Shown here: in pieces, positions 19,518 to 30,073 of the stretch
Numbering within the stretch: the stretch's first letter is position 1
Layout of the letters: each line of letters starts with the position of its first letter
NCBI RefSeq assembly: GCF_024701975.1
Contig: NZ_JANLNM010000001.1
Location: forward strand, 1,364,001 to 1,428,000
Origin: Variovorax sp. ZS18.2.2
GTDB lineage: Bacteria > Pseudomonadota > Gammaproteobacteria > Burkholderiales > Burkholderiaceae_C
Reading direction: 5' to 3'
DNA length: 64,000 bases
Notes under the pieces: generated by a model
The model's input: the letters and a program-made list of their open reading frames with translations, nothing else
The model's database searches: none
Told to the model about the DNA's origin: nothing
Translations under genes and position numbers: made by a program

Positions 19518-21623
19518 ATGACGGCTGAATACAAAGTGCTCGGCGATGTCGCCGTGATCACACTGACCAACCCTCCGGTCAACGGTCTCGGTTTCTCGAC
19601 CCGCATCGGCATCACCGATGGCCTGGCCAAGGCCAATGCCGACGACGCCGTCAAGGCCATCGTCATCACCGGCGCCGGCAAGGCGTTCTCCGGCGGTGCG
19701 GACATCAAGGAGTTCGGCACGCCCAAGGCGCTCCAAGAGCCCAACCTGCTGAGCGTGATCCTCACGCTCGAAGCCTCCCCCAAGCCCATCGTTGCAGCCA
19801 TCCATTCCGTGTGCATGGGCGGCGGCCTCGAACTGGCGCTCGGCTGCCACTACCGCGTGGCCGCTCCCGGCACCAGCGTGGCACTGCCCGAAGTCAAGCT
19901 GGGCCTTTTGCCCGGCGCCGGCGGCACACAGCGTCTGCCGCGCGTGATCGGTGTGGAAACCGCGCTCAACATGATCGTGAGCGGCGAGCCCGTGAAGAGC
20001 GAACTGCTCGCGAGCCTGCCGGGCCAGAAGCTGTTCGACAAGCTGGCCGCTTCGCCTGAGTCGGTGTTCGAAGAGGCCGTGGCCTTCGCCAAGAGCGTGG
20101 CCGGCAAGACAGGTGAAGCGCTGCCGCTGGTGCGCAACTTGCCGTGCAAGCACCCGCAAGGCGACGCCTACTTCCAGTTCACCAAGAACATGGTCGGCGG
20201 CATGTCCAAGAACTACCCGGCGCCGCTCAAGTGCATCGACGCCGTGCAGGCTGCCACCAAGCTGAAGTTCGACGAAGGCATGGCCGAGGAGCGCCGTCTC
20301 TTCACCGCGCTGATGTTCACGCCTGAATCGCTGGCGCTGCGCCACCTGTTCATGGCCGAGCGCGCTGCGTCGAAGATTCCCGATGTGCCCGAAGACACCG
20401 CCAAGCGCGAGATCAAGGCCGTGGGCGTGATCGGCGCCGGCACCATGGGCGGCGGCATCTCGATGAACTTCCTGAACGCGGGCATCCCCGTGAAGATTCT
20501 CGAGATGAAGCAGGACGCGCTCGACCGCGGCGTCGCCACCATCAAGAAGAACTACGAAGCCCAGGTCAAGAAGGGCAAGCTCAAGCAGGACAAGTACGAG
20601 CAGCGCATGGCGCTCCTGAGCACCACGCTGAGCTACGACGACCTGAAGGACGCGGACCTCATCATCGAAGCGGTGTTCGAAGAAATCGGCGTCAAGGAAA
20701 AGGTCTTCAAGGAACTCGACCGCGTCGCCAAGAAGGGCGCGATCCTGGCCTCGAACACCTCGACGCTCGATGTCGACAAGATCGCTTCGTTCACCGAGCG
20801 TCCGCAGGACGTGGTCGGCATGCACTTCTTCAGCCCGGCCAATGTGATGAAGCTGCTCGAAGTGGTGCGCGGCAAGGCCACCGCCAAGGACGTGCTCGCC
20901 ACGGTCATGGCCATCGGCAAGAAGATCAAGAAAACCTCGGTGGTCTCGGGCGTGTGCGACGGCTTCATCGGCAACCGCATGATCGAGCAGTACTCGCGTC
21001 AGGCGGGCTTCCTGCTCGATGAAGGTGCGACGCCGCAGCAAGTGGACAAGGCTGTCGAGAAGTTCGGCTTTGCCATGGGTCCGTTCCGCATGGGCGACCT
21101 GGCCGGCAACGACATCGGCTGGGCCATTCGCAAGCGCCGCGCCACCGAGCGTGCCGACATGAAGTACAGCCGCACGGCCGACAAGCTCTGCGAACTGGGC
21201 CGCTTCGGCCAGAAGACCGGGGCAGGGTGGTACGACTACCAGGCCGGCAAGCGCGATGCGATTCCTTCGGAACTCGTCAACAAGATGATCGAGGACCACC
21301 GCAAGGAACTGGGCATCACGCCGCGCAAGATCTCCGACGAGGAGATCGTGCAACGCCTGGTGTATGCGCTGGTCAACGAAGGCGCGCACATCCTGGAAGA
21401 CGGCATCGCGTCGAAGTCCGGCGACATCGACATGGTGTACCTCACCGGCTACGGCTTCCCGATCTGGCGCGGCGGCCCGATGCACTATGCGTCGCAAGTG
21501 GGTCTCTACAACGTGGCCGAGTCGATGAAGCGCTTCGCGAAGAACCCACGCGACGACGCCGAGTTCTGGCAGCCCGCACCGCTGATCCAGAAGCTGGTGG
21601 CCGAAGGCAAGTCCTTCAGCTGA
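19518..21623 (+). CDS. Bifunctional enoyl-CoA hydratase / 3-hydroxyacyl-CoA dehydrogenase
   Basis: This FadJ/FadB-type protein of 701 residues runs two beta-oxidation steps. The N-terminal crotonase domain has the oxyanion motif [10 protein letters not shown] and the two catalytic Glu regions (GGGLELALG and [19 protein letters not shown]). An NAD-binding dehydrogenase starts near residue 300 with [12 protein letters not shown]. It has the catalytic His in [15 protein letters not shown] and a repeated C-terminal helical domain. The thiolase follows two genes later, so the multienzyme set is complete except that an M20 peptidase gene intervenes. Confidence 0.95.
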   Translation: MTAEYKVLGDVAVITLTNPPVNGLGFSTRIGITDGLAKANADDAVKAIVITGAGKAFSGGADIKEFGTPKALQEPNLLSVILTLEASPKPIVAAIHSVCMGGGLELALGCHYRVAAPGTSVALPEVKLGLLPGAGGTQRLPRVIGVETALNMIVSGEPVKSELLASLPGQKLFDKLAASPESVFEEAVAFAKSVAGKTGEALPLVRNLPCKHPQGDAYFQFTKNMVGGMSKNYPAPLKCIDAVQAATKLKFDEGMAEERRLFTALMFTPESLALRHLFMAERAASKIPDVPEDTAKREIKAVGVIGAGTMGGGISMNFLNAGIPVKILEMKQDALDRGVATIKKNYEAQVKKGKLKQDKYEQRMALLSTTLSYDDLKDADLIIEAVFEEIGVKEKVFKELDRVAKKGAILASNTSTLDVDKIASFTERPQDVVGMHFFSPANVMKLLEVVRGKATAKDVLATVMAIGKKIKKTSVVSGVCDGFIGNRMIEQYSRQAGFLLDEGATPQQVDKAVEKFGFAMGPFRMGDLAGNDIGWAIRKRRATERADMKYSRTADKLCELGRFGQKTGAGWYDYQAGKRDAIPSELVNKMIEDHRKELGITPRKISDEEIVQRLVYALVNEGAHILEDGIASKSGDIDMVYLTGYGFPIWRGGPMHYASQVGLYNVAESMKRFAKNPRDDAEFWQPAPLIQKLVAEGKSFS

Positions 21624-21643
21624 TCCGTCAGTCCTGACCGCCT

Positions 21644-23119
21644 ATGTTGAAACGCATCTTCCTCGGGCTGCTGCTGGTGCTTCTGGCATTGGTAGCCGCC
21701 GTGGCGGTCAAGACCTGGACCACGCCATCGCAGCAATTGGCGGTGGCGCCCGCACCGAAGCTGGACATCGATCTGCAGGCGGCAGCCAAACGGCTATCGA
21801 CGGCGATCACGTTCCGCACGGTGTCGGGCCTCGATGACCCGGCCACCAACGCGGCCGAGTTCGACAAGCTGCACGCCTACCTCGAACAGCAGTACCCCAA
21901 GGTCCACGCCACCCTCAAGAAGGAAGTCGTGGGTAGCAAGGCGCTGCTCTACACATGGACCGGCACCGATCCGTCGGCCAAGCCCATCGCGCTGATGGCG
22001 CACCAGGACATGGTGCCCATCGCCCCCGGCACCGAGAAGGCCTGGACGGTCGATCCCTTCGCGGGCGAGATCAAGGACGGCTTCGTCTGGGGCCGCGGCA
22101 CGCTCGACAACAAGAGCAATCTTTTCGCGCAGATGGAAGCCATCGAGCTGCTCATCGGCGCCGGCTTCAAGCCGAAGCAGACCGTCTATCTCGTGATGGG
22201 CGACGACGAGGAGGTGAGCGGCCTGCGCGGCGCGCTACCCATTGCCGAGCTGCTCAAGTCGCGCAACGTGCGCCTGGACTGGGTGCTCGACGAAGGCCTG
22301 CTCGTGCTCGATGGCGTGCTGCCCGGCCTTTCGAAGCCCGCGGCGCTGATCGGCCTGGCCGAGAAGGGCTACGGCACCTTCTTCCTTTCGCTCGACACCG
22401 CCCCCGGCCATTCGTCGATGCCGCCGCTGCACAGCGCCATCGGCAGCATGAGCGCGGCGCTCGCCCGGCTCGAAGCCAACCCGATGCCCGGTGGTATCAC
22501 GGGCGTGGCGGGGCAGATGTTCGGTGCGCTCGCACCCGAGATGAGCGGCGTCAACCGCGTGATGCTCTCCAACCTGTGGCTCACCGAGCCGCTGGTGCGC
22601 GGCCAGCTCGAGAAGAGCCCGAGCAGCAACGCCATGCTGCGCACGACCACGGCGCTCACCATCGTGCGCGCCGGCAACAAGGACAACGTGCTGCCCGGCC
22701 GCGCCGAGGCAGCCGTCAACTTCCGCATCCTGCCGGGCGACAGCATCGCGAGCGTCGAGGCGCACCTGCGCAAGACGCTGGCCAATGACGACATCAAGAT
22801 CAAGCAGTACCCCGGCAACTCCGAGCCGTCGCCCGTGTCGCCGACCGACAGCACCGGCTACCGCGCGATCCAGCAGGCTGTGCGCCAGACCTTTCCCGAT
22901 GCGGTCGTGGCCCCGGGCCTCATGACGGCAGCCACCGACTCGCGCCACTTCAGCCTCGTGAGCGACGCCGTTTTCCGCTTCTCGCCGTTCCGCGTGAAGG
23001 GCGAAGACCTCGCGCGCTTTCACGGCAATAACGAACGTCTGGCCATCTCCAACTACGGCGAGATGATCGGCTTCTATCACCAGCTCCTGAGCAACAGCAA
23101 CGCTGCTCCGGCGCAATGA
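21644..23119 (+). CDS. M20-family metallopeptidase/amidohydrolase with membrane anchor
   Basis: This 491-residue protein resembles the carboxypeptidase S/PM20D1 branch of M20 enzymes. Residues 1-22 form one hydrophobic anchor or uncleaved signal, placing the catalytic part outside the inner membrane. Metal-site motifs are [16 protein letters not shown] and MGDDEEVSG, with a dimerisation domain between. PM20D1 relatives hydrolyse or form N-acyl amino acids. Given the fatty-acid neighbours, an N-acyl substrate is plausible but unproven. The gene is 20 bases after the hydratase/dehydrogenase gene. Confidence 0.88.
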   Translation: MLKRIFLGLLLVLLALVAAVAVKTWTTPSQQLAVAPAPKLDIDLQAAAKRLSTAITFRTVSGLDDPATNAAEFDKLHAYLEQQYPKVHATLKKEVVGSKALLYTWTGTDPSAKPIALMAHQDMVPIAPGTEKAWTVDPFAGEIKDGFVWGRGTLDNKSNLFAQMEAIELLIGAGFKPKQTVYLVMGDDEEVSGLRGALPIAELLKSRNVRLDWVLDEGLLVLDGVLPGLSKPAALIGLAEKGYGTFFLSLDTAPGHSSMPPLHSAIGSMSAALARLEANPMPGGITGVAGQMFGALAPEMSGVNRVMLSNLWLTEPLVRGQLEKSPSSNAMLRTTTALTIVRAGNKDNVLPGRAEAAVNFRILPGDSIASVEAHLRKTLANDDIKIKQYPGNSEPSPVSPTDSTGYRAIQQAVRQTFPDAVVAPGLMTAATDSRHFSLVSDAVFRFSPFRVKGEDLARFHGNNERLAISNYGEMIGFYHQLLSNSNAAPAQ

Positions 23120-23162
23120 CGACCACACCCTCTTTTCCCTTCCATCTTCAAAGGACCTCACC

Positions 23163-24338
23163 ATGACCAGCGCCGTCATTGTTTCCACCGCCCGCACGCC
23201 GCTCGCGAAGAGCTGGAAGGGTGCCTTCAACATGACGCACGGTGCCACGCTCGGCGGTCACGCCGTTCAGCACGCCATCTCGCGCGCCGGCATCGACGCC
23301 GCCGAAGTCGATGACGTCATCATGGGTTGCGCCACGCCCGAAGGTGCCACCGGCTCCAACATCGCACGCCAGATCGCGCTGCGCGCCGGCTGCCCGGTCA
23401 CCACCTCGGGCATGACGATCAACCGCTTCTGCTCCTCGGGCCTGCAGACCATCGCCACCGCCGCGCAACGCATCATCGCGGGCGAAGGCGACGTGTACGT
23501 GGCCGGCGGCGTCGAGAGCATCTCGTGCGTGCAGAACGAAGCCAACAAGCACATGCTGGCCGACCCGTGGCTCGTGAAGCACAAGCCCGAGATCTACTGG
23601 AACATGCTGCAGACGGCCGAGCAGGTCGCCAAGCGCTACAACATCGGCCGCGATGCCATGGACGAATACGGCGCGGCGAGCCAGCAGCGCGCCACCGCCG
23701 CGCTCGAAGCCGGCCGCTTCAAGGAAGAAATTGCACCGATCACCGTGCTGGCCGGCGTGGCCGACCCGGTGATGGGCCTGCGCACCAAGGAAGTCACGAT
23801 CGAGAACGACGAAGGCATCCGCGCCGGCACCACCAAGGAAGGCATCAGCGGCATCCGCTCGGCCATTCCCGGCGGGCTGATCTCGGCCGGCAATGCCAGC
23901 CAGTTCTCCGACGGCGGCGGCGCCTGCGTGGTGGTCGACGAAAAGTACGCGCAGCAAAAGGGCCTCAAGCCCCTCGGCCGTTTCCTCGGCTTTGCCGTGG
24001 CCGGCTGCGAGCCCGACGAGATGGGCATCGGCCCGGTCTTCGCGATTCCCAAGGTGCTCAAGCGCCTGGGCCTCACGGTCAACGACATCGACCTGTGGGA
24101 GCTGAACGAAGCCTTCGCCGTGCAGGTGATCTACTGCCGCGACAAGCTCGGCATCCCGGGCGATCGCCTGAACGTGGACGGCGGCGCCATCGCAGTCGGC
24201 CACCCCTACGGCGTGAGCGGCCAGCGCCTGACGGGCCACGCGCTCATCGAGGGCAAGCGCCGCGGCGCGAAGAAGGTGCTGGTCACGATGTGCATCGGCG
24301 GCGGCATGGGTGCCGCGGGCGTGTTCGAGGTCTTGTAA
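23163..24338 (+). CDS. Acetyl-CoA C-acyltransferase (thiolase)
   Basis: This enzyme performs the last beta-oxidation step, cleaving 3-ketoacyl-CoA. Its 391 residues carry the acyl-accepting Cys90 in NRFCSSG, a C-terminal His in GHPYGVSG and the second Cys in MCIGGGMGA. These are the full thiolase active site. It is transcribed with the upstream hydratase/dehydrogenase and overlaps nothing; a hotdog thioesterase starts two bases after its stop. Confidence 0.95.
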   Translation: MTSAVIVSTARTPLAKSWKGAFNMTHGATLGGHAVQHAISRAGIDAAEVDDVIMGCATPEGATGSNIARQIALRAGCPVTTSGMTINRFCSSGLQTIATAAQRIIAGEGDVYVAGGVESISCVQNEANKHMLADPWLVKHKPEIYWNMLQTAEQVAKRYNIGRDAMDEYGAASQQRATAALEAGRFKEEIAPITVLAGVADPVMGLRTKEVTIENDEGIRAGTTKEGISGIRSAIPGGLISAGNASQFSDGGGACVVVDEKYAQQKGLKPLGRFLGFAVAGCEPDEMGIGPVFAIPKVLKRLGLTVNDIDLWELNEAFAVQVIYCRDKLGIPGDRLNVDGGAIAVGHPYGVSGQRLTGHALIEGKRRGAKKVLVTMCIGGGMGAAGVFEVL

Positions 24339-24340
24339 TC

Positions 24341-24799
24341 ATGTCGGGCGGTGACATCCAGGTCTCGCCCGAAGCCCTTCTGGCCCTGCTCGAAATGGGG
24401 CGGGGCGTCCTGGCCTCGCAACCCTTCAGCGTGTTGATCGGTGCAGAAATGCACGCGCTCTCGCCGGGAAACGTCGATCTCCAGCTGCCGCTGACCGCGC
24501 AGCTCAAGCAGCAGAACGGTTTCGCCCACGGCGGCATCGTGAGCTACATGGCCGACAACGCGCTGACCTTCGCCGGCGGCACCGCCTTGCGCGTGCCGGT
24601 GGTGACCTCCGAATTCAAGATCAATTACGTGCGGCCAGCCGTCGGCGATCGCCTCATCGCGCGCGCCAAGGCCGTGCACACCGGCAGTTCGCAAGCCGTC
24701 TGCACCTGCGAGATCTTCGCGGTGACGGGCGGTGTGGAAAAGCTCTGCGCGCTCGCGCAGGGCACCATCGCGAAGCTGCCCGAATCCTCGAAGAAGTAG
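24341..24799 (+). CDS. PaaI-like hotdog thioesterase 1
   Basis: The 152 residues form a single hotdog domain with the acyl-CoA thioesterase motif FAHGGIVSYMADNA and a conserved TSEFKINYVRPA strand. Such enzymes release CoA from stalled or aromatic acyl-CoA esters. The ATG at 24341 is two bases after the thiolase stop, implying coupled translation. A longer frame that starts inside the thiolase is out of frame with it and was discarded. Confidence 0.88.
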   Translation: MSGGDIQVSPEALLALLEMGRGVLASQPFSVLIGAEMHALSPGNVDLQLPLTAQLKQQNGFAHGGIVSYMADNALTFAGGTALRVPVVTSEFKINYVRPAVGDRLIARAKAVHTGSSQAVCTCEIFAVTGGVEKLCALAQGTIAKLPESSKK

Positions 24800-24817
24800 C
24801 CAGAAGAGACACCCCAC

Positions 24818-26674
24818 ATGAGCCTGCGTCCCACCCTCGACTTCCTGCTCTACGACTGGCTCGATGCCGAGTCGCTCAACCAGAGCGAGCGCTTCGCCGA
24901 CCACTCGCGCGAAACCTTCGACGCCGTGCTCGACACCTGCGAGCGCATTGCGCGCGAGAAGTACGCGCCGTTCAATCGCACGGTCGACACGCAGGAGCCG
25001 CATTTCGACGGCGAGAAGGTCATCCTGCCGAAGGCCACGCATGACGCGCACAAGGCTTTTGTCGAATCGGGAATGATGAGCGCCGCGCAGGACTACGACA
25101 TCGGCGGCATGCAACTGCCCTACACGCTGTCGGCCGCGGCCAACAGCTTCTTTGCGATGGCCTCGGTGAGCATCGGCTCCAACATGCTCACCAGCGGCAA
25201 CGCCAACCTGCTGATGGTGCACGGCACCGAGATGCAGAAAGAGGTGTTCGCGAAGAACGAGTTCTCCGGTCGCTGGGCGGGCACCATGTGCCTGTCGGAG
25301 CCGCAGGCCGGTTCGTCACTGAGCGACGTGGCCACGCGCGCTGTGCCCGATGGCGCGGACTCTCAAGACGATCCGCTCGGGCCGCGCTACCGCCTCACCG
25401 GCAACAAGATGTGGATCTCGTCCGGCGATCACGAGCTGACCGAGAACATCGTGCACATCGTGCTCGCCAAGATCCCCGACGAGAACGGCAAGCTGGTGCC
25501 GGGCACGCGCGGCATCTCGCTCTTCATCGTGCCCAAGCGCATGGTGAACACGAAGGGCGAGCTGACCGGCGAGCGCAACGACGTGGCGCTGGCGGGCCTG
25601 AACCATAAGCTGGGCTGGCGCGGCACGACCAACACGTTGTTGAACTTTGGCGAGGGCAAGTACCCGGTCGATGGCAAGGCGGGCGCAGTGGGTTATCTCG
25701 TCGGCGCGCCCGGCAAGGGCCTGCACTGCATGTTCCACATGATGAACGAGGCACGGATCGGCGTGGGCACGGCCGCGACCATGCTCGGCATGGCCGGTTA
25801 CTACGCTTCGCTGGAGTACGCGAAGAGCCGGCCGCAGGGCCGTCTCGTGAAGAAGCCCGAGGCCGGTGCAGGCAGCCAGGTGGCGAAGGACTCGGCCAGT
25901 CCGCAGGTCCGCATCATCGAACACGCGGACGTGCGCCGCATGCTGCTTGCGCAGAAGGCGTACTGCGAGGGCGCGCTGGCGCTGGAGCTGTACTGCGCCC
26001 GGCTGGTCGACACGCAGAAGACCGGCGATGCACAGGCGGCCGACGATGCGCGGCTGTTGCTCGAAGTGCTCACGCCCATCGCCAAGAGCTGGCCGAGCGA
26101 ATGGTGCCTGGAAGCCAATTCGCTCGCGATCCAGGTGCATGGCGGCTACGGCTACACGCGCGACTTTCCGGTGGAGCAGTACTGGCGCGACAACCGCCTG
26201 AACATGATCCACGAGGGCACGCACGGCATCCAGGCGGCCGACCTGCTGGGCCGCAAGGTGCTGATGGAAAAAGGCCGTGGCCTGCAACTGCTGGCCGGTC
26301 GCATCACCGAGACCATCGGTCGCACGGCCAAGGTGCCCGCGCTCGCGCCGCATGCCAAGGCGCTGGGCGCCGCGCTGCAGCGCATCGGCAGCGCCACCGA
26401 GGCCGCCTGGTCCACGGGCGACCCGGCCGACGCGCTGGCCAACGCCGTGCCGTACATGCAGGCCTTCGGCCACACGGTGCTCGCCTGGCTCTGGCTGGAC
26501 GTGGCGCGGCGGGCGCTCGAAATCGACGCGGACAAGGCGAGGGCGGTAACAGCTGGCAAGATCGGCGCCACGGACTACTTCTTCCACTACGAGCTGCCGA
26601 AAATCGGTGCCTGGCTCAACGTGGTCGAGAGCCGCGACCCCACCTGTACCGCTTTGCCCGAGGACGCTTTCTGA
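24818..26674 (+). CDS. Acyl-CoA dehydrogenase, long C-terminal form
   Basis: This FAD-dependent enzyme of 618 residues makes the 2,3-enoyl-CoA. The FAD/substrate block MCLSEPQAGSSLSD is followed by RYRLTGNKMWISSGDHE. The C-terminal half has HGGYGYTRDFPVEQYWRD and HEGTHGIQAADLLGRK. It continues for about 140 residues as in the DmdC/AcdA-like long subfamily. It lies between two hotdog or small genes in the same direction and completes the beta-oxidation cycle with the upstream enzymes. Confidence 0.93.
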   Translation: MSLRPTLDFLLYDWLDAESLNQSERFADHSRETFDAVLDTCERIAREKYAPFNRTVDTQEPHFDGEKVILPKATHDAHKAFVESGMMSAAQDYDIGGMQLPYTLSAAANSFFAMASVSIGSNMLTSGNANLLMVHGTEMQKEVFAKNEFSGRWAGTMCLSEPQAGSSLSDVATRAVPDGADSQDDPLGPRYRLTGNKMWISSGDHELTENIVHIVLAKIPDENGKLVPGTRGISLFIVPKRMVNTKGELTGERNDVALAGLNHKLGWRGTTNTLLNFGEGKYPVDGKAGAVGYLVGAPGKGLHCMFHMMNEARIGVGTAATMLGMAGYYASLEYAKSRPQGRLVKKPEAGAGSQVAKDSASPQVRIIEHADVRRMLLAQKAYCEGALALELYCARLVDTQKTGDAQAADDARLLLEVLTPIAKSWPSEWCLEANSLAIQVHGGYGYTRDFPVEQYWRDNRLNMIHEGTHGIQAADLLGRKVLMEKGRGLQLLAGRITETIGRTAKVPALAPHAKALGAALQRIGSATEAAWSTGDPADALANAVPYMQAFGHTVLAWLWLDVARRALEIDADKARAVTAGKIGATDYFFHYELPKIGAWLNVVESRDPTCTALPEDAF

Positions 26675-26676
26675 CA

Positions 26677-26913
26677 ATGGCCAACGCCGCCCCCAACACG
26701 CCCACCCCCGTCAAACCCCCGAAGCCGCACGCCCGGCTCGAAAAGTGGATCTGGATCCTGATCTATGGCGGCCTGTTCCTGGTGATCCTGGGCATCGCCA
26801 CAGGCCGCACCGATGCCGTGCTCGGCTGGTCGATGGCCACGCCTGGCGGCGTGCTCGCGCTGGTGGGCTTCGTGCTCATCTATGTGCGCTCGCGCCTGAA
26901 CGACAAGAAATAA
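26677..26913 (+). CDS. Small two-helix membrane protein
   Basis: The 78 residues include a Pro/Lys-rich cytosolic N-terminus and two hydrophobic segments at about 25-42 and 50-70, ending in a basic tail (RSRLNDKK). The ATG at 26677 lies two bases past the acyl-CoA dehydrogenase stop. A longer frame overlapping that gene is a shadow. No family is recognised. Tight spacing suggests co-expression with the dehydrogenase. Confidence 0.7.
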   Translation: MANAAPNTPTPVKPPKPHARLEKWIWILIYGGLFLVILGIATGRTDAVLGWSMATPGGVLALVGFVLIYVRSRLNDKK

Positions 26914-26929
26914 GCAAGAAGGCCAGACC

Positions 26930-27232
26930 ATGCTCAAGCACATCGTGATGTGGAAGTTCAAGGAGCACGCCGAGGGCGCCGACAAGGCGACCAACCTGCT
27001 GAAGGCCAAGGCGCTGCTCGATGCCTGCGCGAAGCTCTCGCCTGGCACGCACCGCTTCGAGGTGGCCATTGCCCAGCCCGGGCTCGAGGCCACATACGAC
27101 CTGGTGCTGTACTCGGAATTCACCGATGCGGCCGCGCTCGCGGCCTATGCGGACCACCCGCAGCATGTGGCGCTCAAGCCTTTCATCGGTGCCGTGCGCG
27201 AAGCGCGGCAGTGCATGGACTATGAAGTCTGA
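26930..27232 (+). CDS. Dabb-family stress-responsive alpha/beta-barrel protein
   Basis: The 100 residues begin MLKHIVMWKFKE and contain FEVAIAQPGLEATYDLVLYS and a HPQHVALKPFI segment. These are the pattern of the dimeric ferredoxin-like Dabb domain. Family members include small decarboxylase-like or cyclase-like enzymes and proteins of unknown role. It overlaps the next gene by 11 bases. Confidence 0.85.
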   Translation: MLKHIVMWKFKEHAEGADKATNLLKAKALLDACAKLSPGTHRFEVAIAQPGLEATYDLVLYSEFTDAAALAAYADHPQHVALKPFIGAVREARQCMDYEV

Positions 27233-28619
27233 ACCCCGCGCACCCGACGCGAAAGCTTCGCCGGCCGACCGGCGGGCGTTCGGCCGCGCACAGCGCGCGC
27301 GCTGCACGCTCGACCAGTGGGCCGAGTCACCCAAGCCCGATGCCAAGGACCGCGACCCGCTCGGCTGGCTGAAGGCCTCCAACCGCGGCCGCGTGCCCGA
27401 GCTGGTGCCGGTGCGCCACGGCCGCATGCTGGTCAGCCCCTTCACCTTCTACCGCGGTGCCGCCAGCCTGATGGCGAACGACCTGGCGAAGCTGCCGCAC
27501 AGCGGCGTCGTCACGCAGCTGTGCGGCGATGCGCACCTTGCGAACTTCGGCTTCTTCGCCAGCCCCGAGCGCTCGCTGGTCTTCGACATCAACGATTTCG
27601 ACGAGACCCTGCAAGGCCCGTTCGACTGGGACGTGCGCCGGCTGGCCACCTCGTTCGTCGTGGCTGCACGCGACCTCAAGTTCAAGCCGCGTGTGGGGCG
27701 CGATGCGGTCCGGCAACTGGCCGAGGCGTATCGCGACCGCATGCGCCGCTTCGCGCAGATGGACACGCTGGACGCCTGGTACGCGCGCCTCACCTCGCAG
27801 ACGCTGCTGAAGCTCGGCGCGCAGGACGCGACCGAGCTCGCGGTCATCAAGAAGGCCCGCCGCAGCACCTCGCGCGTGTTCGCCACGGGCGCCACCGAGA
27901 TCGTCGACGGGCGCCTGATGATGCGCGAGCAGCCGCCGTTCGTGTACCACGACGCCAAGGCGACGGCCCGCGAGATCCGCCGCTTCCGTGCCGGCTTGCC
28001 GGCCTTCCTCGCGCAATACCGCGCGAGCCTGCCGCCGGAGCGCCAGCGGCTGTTCGACCGCTACGAGCTGCACGACGTCACGGTGCTCACGCCTGGCGTG
28101 GGCTCGGTGGGGCGGCGCTGCTTCCTGTTGCTGCTGGTGGCCGATGGGGTTCATCCGCTGTTCCTGCAATGCAAGGAAGCCTGCGACTCGGTGCTCGAAC
28201 CGCATCTGGGCTCGCCGCCGGAGCAGGGCTCGCCGGGCCAGCGCGTGGTGCAGGGGCAGAAGCTCGCGCAAGCTGCGAGCGACGTGTTCCTGGGCTGGGC
28301 CGAAGCGCAGGGCGGACGCGGCTTCTACGTGCGGCAACTGCGCGACATGAAGGCTTCGTACAAGCTCGAGGACTTCAAGCCCGTCGACCTGCTCGAATTT
28401 GCCGAGGCTTGCGGCTACAGCCTCGCGCGCGCACATGCCAAGGGCGGCGACGCCTGGGCCATCGACGGTTACCTCGGACGCTCCAAGACCTTCAACACCG
28501 CGCTCGCCGATTTCGCCGAAGCCTATGCCGACGTCAACCAGGCCGACTGGCGCGGGCTGAAGGCAGCCGTGGCATCGGGCAAGGTCGCGGCCGTCGATTT
28601 GGCCGAAGCCGCTTCGTAG
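27222..28619 (+). CDS. DUF2252 family protein (kinase-like fold)
   Basis: The 465 residues match the DUF2252 pattern: MLVSPFTFYRGAA, the central CGDAHLANFGFFA block, and FDINDFDETLQGPFDWDV. These resemble the catalytic and metal loops of small-molecule kinases (HxDxxxxN-like and DxD-like). A function has not been assigned from sequence. The ATG at 27222 lies within the end of the Dabb gene, so translation is probably coupled. The product is likely cytosolic, as no signal is seen. Confidence 0.85.
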   Translation: MKSEPRAPDAKASPADRRAFGRAQRARCTLDQWAESPKPDAKDRDPLGWLKASNRGRVPELVPVRHGRMLVSPFTFYRGAASLMANDLAKLPHSGVVTQLCGDAHLANFGFFASPERSLVFDINDFDETLQGPFDWDVRRLATSFVVAARDLKFKPRVGRDAVRQLAEAYRDRMRRFAQMDTLDAWYARLTSQTLLKLGAQDATELAVIKKARRSTSRVFATGATEIVDGRLMMREQPPFVYHDAKATAREIRRFRAGLPAFLAQYRASLPPERQRLFDRYELHDVTVLTPGVGSVGRRCFLLLLVADGVHPLFLQCKEACDSVLEPHLGSPPEQGSPGQRVVQGQKLAQAASDVFLGWAEAQGGRGFYVRQLRDMKASYKLEDFKPVDLLEFAEACGYSLARAHAKGGDAWAIDGYLGRSKTFNTALADFAEAYADVNQADWRGLKAAVASGKVAAVDLAEAAS

Positions 28620-28676
28620 CATCGGCGCGATGCCTTCGATCTCTTCCTTCTTCACACCGACTCCGGAGACACAGAC

Positions 28677-29474
28677 ATGACGCCACGCACTGCCCAACAG
28701 CTTTTCGACCTGAAGGGCAAGACCGCCCTCATCACCGGCGGCTCGCGCGGCCTGGGCCTGCAGATGGCCCATGCGCTCGGCGAAGCCGGCGCGAAGATCA
28801 TGCTGAGTTCGCGCAAGGCCGACGACCTGGAGCAGGCCGCCGCCGAGCTGCAGGCCGCCGGCATCGACGCGCGCTGGATCGCCGCCGATTGCTCCAAGGA
28901 AGAAGACACCCGCCGCCTGGCCGACGAGACGCTGCAGCGCATGGGCGCGGTCGACATCCTGGTCAACAACGCCGGCGCGAGCTGGGGTTCGCCCGCCGAG
29001 AGCCACCCGGTCGAGGCCTGGGACAAGGTGATGAACCTCAACGTGCGCGGCTATTTCATCCTGTCGCAGCAGATTGCCAACGGCTACATGATCCCGAAGA
29101 AGACCGGCCGCATCATCAACATCGCCTCGATCGCCGGCCTGAACGGCAACCCGCCCGAGATGCAGACGCTGGCCTACAACACCTCCAAGACGGCGGTGAT
29201 CGGCTTCACCCGCACGCTGGCGGCCGAGTGGGGCAAGTACGGCATCACCGTGAACGCGATCTGCCCGGGCTTCTTCATGACGAAGATGGCGGCGGGCCTG
29301 ATCAAGTCGCTGGGCGAAGAAAAAATGGCCGCGCAGGCACCGCTCGGACGCCTGGGCGACGAGGAAGACCTGAAGGGCCTGACGCTGCTGTACGCGAGCG
29401 ATGCCGGCAAGCACATCACCGGCCAGTGGCTGGCGGTGGACGGCGGCGTGAGCGTGGTCCTCGGCGCAGCGTGA
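28677..29474 (+). CDS. SDR-family oxidoreductase (ketoreductase type)
   Basis: This 265-residue classical short-chain dehydrogenase has the cofactor motif TGGSRGLG and NNAGAS. Catalytic residues are Ser in INIASIAG and Tyr/Lys in YNTSK. Arg in SSRKADD after beta-2 suggests NADP(H) preference. It resembles the gluconate-5-dehydrogenase/3-ketoacyl reductase branch. Within the island it could reduce a 3-keto or oxo intermediate. It is followed by the second dispersed repeat. Confidence 0.92.
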   Translation: MTPRTAQQLFDLKGKTALITGGSRGLGLQMAHALGEAGAKIMLSSRKADDLEQAAAELQAAGIDARWIAADCSKEEDTRRLADETLQRMGAVDILVNNAGASWGSPAESHPVEAWDKVMNLNVRGYFILSQQIANGYMIPKKTGRIINIASIAGLNGNPPEMQTLAYNTSKTAVIGFTRTLAAEWGKYGITVNAICPGFFMTKMAAGLIKSLGEEKMAAQAPLGRLGDEEDLKGLTLLYASDAGKHITGQWLAVDGGVSVVLGAA

Positions 29475-29479
29475 GTTCT

Positions 29480-29567
29480 CCCCCAGGCTGCGCGCACTTC
29501 GTGTCGCTACGCCAACCCCCTCGCCGGGGGCGACACCTGCGGCCCGGCGAAGCCGGTTCCGCGGTGT
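29480..29567. repeat. 88-bp dispersed intergenic repeat, copy 2
   Basis: This is the same 88-base block as 19285-19372, with about five substitutions. It falls between the SDR stop and the second thioesterase start, so it forms part of the mRNA leader of that gene. Internal inverted repeats are kept by compensating or silent loop changes. Confidence 0.8.
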
Positions 29568-29583
29568 CTCACGAAAAAATTCA

Positions 29584-30051
29584 ATGAACACTGACGCCTC
29601 ATCCTCTGACATCAACATCCGCTCGTACACGAGCCAGATCCCGTTCGCGCGCCACCTGGGCTTCGAACTCACGAAGTTCGAGGGCGGCGAGTCCGAGATC
29701 ATCTATACGGCCAAGCCCGAGCACCTGAACACCTTCGACGTGACGCACGGCGGCGCCTGCATGACGCTGCTGGACATCACCATGGCAGCGGCCGCGCGCA
29801 GCGTGGCGCCCGAGACCGGCGTGGTCACGATCGAGATGAAGACCAGCTTCATGCAGCCCTCGGTCGGCCCGCTGCATGCGCGCGGCACGCTGATACATCG
29901 CACCGCGACGCTGGCCTTTACCGAAGCCAAGATCTACGACGAGCAGGAGCGCGTGTGCGCCCATGCGACCGGCACCTTCAAGTACGTGAAGCGCCGATTG
30001 CCGACCGGCCCCGCCAGCGCGAATGAAATGCGGCCGCCTTCGACCGACTGA
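29584..30051 (+). CDS. PaaI-like hotdog thioesterase 2
   Basis: The 155 residues form a hotdog domain with the motif THGGACMTLLDITMAAAA and TIEMKTSFMQPS. It is predicted to hydrolyse acyl-CoA thioesters. It is distinct from the first thioesterase at 24341 (low similarity outside the core), so the island has two release enzymes. The start codon lies 17 bases after the dispersed repeat, and no strong Shine-Dalgarno is seen. Confidence 0.87.
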   Translation: MNTDASSSDINIRSYTSQIPFARHLGFELTKFEGGESEIIYTAKPEHLNTFDVTHGGACMTLLDITMAAAARSVAPETGVVTIEMKTSFMQPSVGPLHARGTLIHRTATLAFTEAKIYDEQERVCAHATGTFKYVKRRLPTGPASANEMRPPSTD

Positions 30052-30073
30052 CCGAATTCCCCAGGAGACACAC

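Noticed and set aside
26101..26676. N-terminal extension of the 78-residue membrane protein
   Set aside because: The longer frame lies inside the acyl-CoA dehydrogenase gene and has no family match.
29480..29567. Repeat copy as a small RNA gene or attachment site
   Set aside because: No promoter, terminator, integrase or tRNA is nearby; a dispersed intergenic repeat explains it.
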